Translations under genes and position numbers: made by a program
Notes under the pieces: model-generated
Seen by the model: only the letters and a program-made list of their open reading frames with translations
What the model was told of the DNA's origin: nothing
Database searches by the model: none
Origin: JBMFOH01 sp049969715 [NCBI: bacterium]
Lineage (GTDB): Bacteria > DUMJ01
Assembly: GCA_049969715.1 (NCBI GenBank)
Contig: JBMFOH010000005.1
Location: 24,320-88,319 of the forward strand
DNA length: 64,000 nt
Reading direction: 5' to 3'
In this document: positions 61,918-64,000 of the stretch, piece after piece
How positions within the stretch are numbered: position 1 is the first letter of the stretch
How the letters are laid out: the number at the start of each line of letters is the position of its first letter

Positions 61918-63615
61918 CTACTTAGCTGGTTTTAGATTGAATGTAACAAATAAGAAATGACCCCACCAAGTAAATGGTACTGTATACATATTATCTGCAG
62001 TAGGCCAGCCCTTCCAGTAAGTTTGGTTCCAGCTCATAGTGTATATAGTCTGAATTACTGGTGTAGCAGGTAGATCCTTCATATATTCTTCGAGAGCCTG
62101 TGAATAATATTTGTCGGCAAGTTTAGTATCTGGGTTAACCTTTGCTAAAATTGCCACAATCTTATCTAAGTTCTTATCTTTAAGCCTTACCCAGTTACCT
62201 CTTACCGCTCTTTCTCCTATAGGCATTATACGGTCGCTAGTAAGGTCTCTATATAGATTATAAGGGTCAGTACCGGCACCGCATAACCAGTGAGAAGTAA
62301 GGTCAAACTTACCTGTTGAAGTATACTCATCGAATACTGGACCTTCTAAATGTTTTACATTCAATTTTACCCCTATCTTATCTGCTTCTCTTGACATGTC
62401 TAAAGCAATCTGATACTCATAATTAGCAGGAAGAGTTGGAGTTATAATGTCTAAGCTCAATGGTTTTCCATCAGGACCAACTCTTACTCCTCCAGGTCCC
62501 ATCTTATATCCAGCCTCATCTAACAGCTTAGCAGCTTTACCTGGATCAAAGGTAAGATCATATTTTTCTAAAACAGACTTATCTACAAATCTTTCCATAT
62601 ATTTATAAGCTGCCCATGGATATTTTGCAGGGGTTGTCTCTGGTAACCAGAGAGTTTTTGCTATCTTTTCTCTATTGACTAAATAGGATAGTGCCCATCT
62701 TACTCTTGGGTCTGCAGTAGGCCCAGATGCACAGTTAAACCATATCCCTCTAGGGCAAGGGTCTAAGAATGGAGCGATTATTATATTAGGATTCTTCTTC
62801 ATTGCTACTTCCATCTGAGTATAATCGATATTATGGGCATGATCTATAACATTGTTTATTATGTCCTGTAAATCAGCATCTGGAGGTGGAGAAGTTCTAT
62901 AGACTACATACTTAGGACCGGGGAAGTATCCTAACTTTTTACCCCAATAATCATCTCTACGTTCCCAGATAAACATTGTTAATGCAGGAATTACTTGCTT
63001 TAACTTATATGGTCCAGTGGTCACTGGAGGATTATTCTTAAATGTTAATGGATCCTTTCCTTCCCAGATATGCTTAGGGACAATAGGAGTAGCCGTACAT
63101 ACAAAGTTAACAAATCTATAGTGGAATCTCGGATTTGGTTCCTTGAGTTCAAATACAACAGTATATTGGTCTTTTGCCTTTACGCTAGCTACTTCCTGTT
63201 TCCAGTTTTCGCCTCCAAACTCTGGATGGGACATAATCATATTTACAGTAAATACTACATCATCAGCAGTAAATGGCTTTCCGTCATTCCATGTTACACC
63301 ACGCCTTAATGTTATTTCACATCTCTTAAACTCATTAGAATAAAGATACTTCGTAGCTAACCATGGAACTATCTTTCCTGTAGCAAGATTAGCATACCAA
63401 AGATACTCTGTAGCTAACTGCCAAAACCCTATAGCAAATTCTACCCCATTAGGAATGAAGTAGTTGAAACTGTCAAAGATTCTAAATGTGGCTGTATCTT
63501 CTAAAAATAGAGTCTCATTTCTTGGAACCGGAAGTTGCTGAGCTCCAACTGGGGCTAAGATAAACGTTAAACATACAAAAAGAGCTAAAAAACTTACCAA
63601 ACCTCTCTTAATCAT
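61918..63615 (-). CDS. extracellular solute-binding protein, family 5
   Basis: The 565-residue lipid-free or lipid-linked binding protein has a signal sequence (residues 1-26; SFLALFVCLTFILAPVGAQ). The SBP_bac_5 hallmarks are RRGVTWNDGKPFTADDVVF, TGPYKLKQVIPALTMFIWE and the C-terminal SWNQTYWKGWPT. It is the first gene of the operon and captures the substrate, a peptide or oligosaccharide, for the permeases. The start has GAAAAGGAGGAAC before it. Confidence 0.94.
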   Translation of the reverse strand: MIKRGLVSFLALFVCLTFILAPVGAQQLPVPRNETLFLEDTATFRIFDSFNYFIPNGVEFAIGFWQLATEYLWYANLATGKIVPWLATKYLYSNEFKRCEITLRRGVTWNDGKPFTADDVVFTVNMIMSHPEFGGENWKQEVASVKAKDQYTVVFELKEPNPRFHYRFVNFVCTATPIVPKHIWEGKDPLTFKNNPPVTTGPYKLKQVIPALTMFIWERRDDYWGKKLGYFPGPKYVVYRTSPPPDADLQDIINNVIDHAHNIDYTQMEVAMKKNPNIIIAPFLDPCPRGIWFNCASGPTADPRVRWALSYLVNREKIAKTLWLPETTPAKYPWAAYKYMERFVDKSVLEKYDLTFDPGKAAKLLDEAGYKMGPGGVRVGPDGKPLSLDIITPTLPANYEYQIALDMSREADKIGVKLNVKHLEGPVFDEYTSTGKFDLTSHWLCGAGTDPYNLYRDLTSDRIMPIGERAVRGNWVRLKDKNLDKIVAILAKVNPDTKLADKYYSQALEEYMKDLPATPVIQTIYTMSWNQTYWKGWPTADNMYTVPFTWWGHFLFVTFNLKPAK

Positions 63616-63698
63616 CTTCTTGTTCCTCCTTTTCTTTAATTTAGCTCTTTAAGAGCCATCAAATCTTCCATATTAATCTCTAAGAACACTCACAACCC

Positions 63699-63809
63699 TT
63701 ATAGCTGTTGTCTGGTACTACCCTTTAGGGTTAACTTAACTGAATTGTATTCATAAACATTAAAAATATCATTAAATTCTACTTTATTCCTCTCCTCATC
63801 TCCTTTCAT
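63699..63809 (-). CDS. possible leader ORF upstream of the opp operon
   Basis: A 36-codon frame (MKGDEERNKVEFNDIFNVYE, then YNSVKLTLKGSTRQQL) begins about 13 bases after the predicted transcription start and lacks a Shine-Dalgarno site. Protein-like text continues in other frames (RVVSVLRD, NMEDLMALKELN), so it may be a decayed gene rather than a true leader peptide. I do not recognise a family. Confidence 0.25.
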   Translation of the reverse strand: MKGDEERNKVEFNDIFNVYEYNSVKLTLKGSTRQQL

Positions 63810-63828
63810 TTTGTGATTTTCTAGATAA

Positions 63829-63857
63829 ATTTTATCTTATTTATTAGTTACTGTCAA
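63829..63857 (-). promoter_or_regulatory. sigma70-type promoter of the opp operon
   Basis: Minus strand TTGACA, 17 bases, TAAAAT. It lies about 210 bases before the binding-protein start, giving a long leader. A second TTGACA starts 12 bases upstream. In the 385-base gap before the gene (63616-64000) I see only this promoter, the short ORF above and the edge frame below. Confidence 0.75.
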
Positions 63858-63864
63858 TTGGCTG

Positions 63865-64000
63865 TCAACTGATCTCTGTAATCACTTTGCCCACCCCCTT
63901 TCCAAAGACCGTAGATTTTCTCCAAACTCTAAAACTTCTTGTAGTCTCACTTTTAGCTATAGCCTTACTACGTTTCACCCCCACAGCCCAACCCCTTGAT
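63865..64000 (-). other. open frame running in from the window edge
   Basis: One minus-strand frame is open for 44 codons from the edge, reading SRGWAVGVKRSKAIAKSETT, then RSFRVWRKSTVFGKGVGKVI and a stop at the opp promoter. It is basic and its DNA is richer in G on this strand than the neighbouring genes. It may be the end of an upstream gene or chance; the piece is too short to say. Confidence 0.22.

Noticed and set aside
1-64000. tRNA or rRNA genes and CRISPR arrays
   Set aside because: The few gaps between genes were read; none shows a tRNA-like or rRNA-like sequence or regularly spaced repeats.

Overview
The window is AT-rich bacterial DNA, densely packed with genes that often overlap by 4 to 50 bases. 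Nearly all of it is ordinary chromosomal coding sequence. Arginine is mostly AGA/AGG and isoleucine often ATA, a pattern common in thermophiles. Oxygen-sensitive enzymes dominate: a four-subunit pyruvate:ferredoxin oxidoreductase, a NiFe hydrogenase with its maturation genes, formate-tetrahydrofolate ligase, and the remnant of a glycyl radical enzyme. The gene content suggests an anaerobic, probably fermentative and perhaps thermophilic bacterium of an Atribacterota-, Dictyoglomota- or Firmicutes-like lineage. That placement is inference; no rRNA or other decisive marker is present.

Layout. 1-3088: tail of an ABC exporter, a DUF5693 membrane protein and an exported protein with two repeated domains. 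3094-8448 (minus): a DUF2089 regulator operon with adhesin-like and small membrane proteins, then thrS, a DUF167 gene, mutM and coaE. 8605-14718 (plus): porGDAB, then an envelope and lipid set (glycerophosphodiesterase, MGDG-synthase-like glycosyltransferase, polysaccharide deacetylase with YkoP-like tail). 14692-16002 (minus): hypC and an oxidoreductase. 16267-26144: shikimate and tyrosine genes on the minus strand in two blocks (aroB-aroF-tyrA and aroE-aroC-aroK), split by a plus-strand cobalamin cassette (cobQ, cbiB, cobD, pduX-like). 26169-27197: a DUF4384/PEGA protein. 27350-34048: the conserved rpmH-rnpA-yidD-yidC-jag-mnmE-mnmG-rsmG cluster plus DUF4446 and M23 peptidase genes, without dnaA or parAB.

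34058-44650: a URO-D family protein, formate-tetrahydrofolate ligase, a Spy-like protein, and a minus-strand operon of hydrogenase (HoxU/HoxY/HoxH-like), its protease, hypA, hypB and hypF. 44730-53845: a HAD phosphatase, DUF59 and ABC-2 genes, a phosphoesterase, a URO-D/geranylgeranyl-reductase/NAD(P)HX-repair operon, and a thiamine uptake and pyrophosphorylation operon behind a TPP riboswitch. 54082-56787: two tandem Gfo/Idh/MocA dehydrogenases, then a scar holding a glycyl-radical-enzyme tail and a broken transposase. 56788-63615 (minus): a complete peptide-type ABC transporter operon ending in a CcdA-like membrane redox protein.

How it fits together. Pyruvate oxidation by PorGDAB makes reduced ferredoxin that the hydrogenase could use for H2 turnover. 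Locally there is no NADH-binding HoxF, so its electron partner is uncertain. Cobalamin late-step genes and formate-THF ligase point to one-carbon and corrinoid chemistry, to which the URO-D family proteins might belong. Many transcription starts can be placed because near-consensus TTGACA-17-TATAAT promoters are easy to see.
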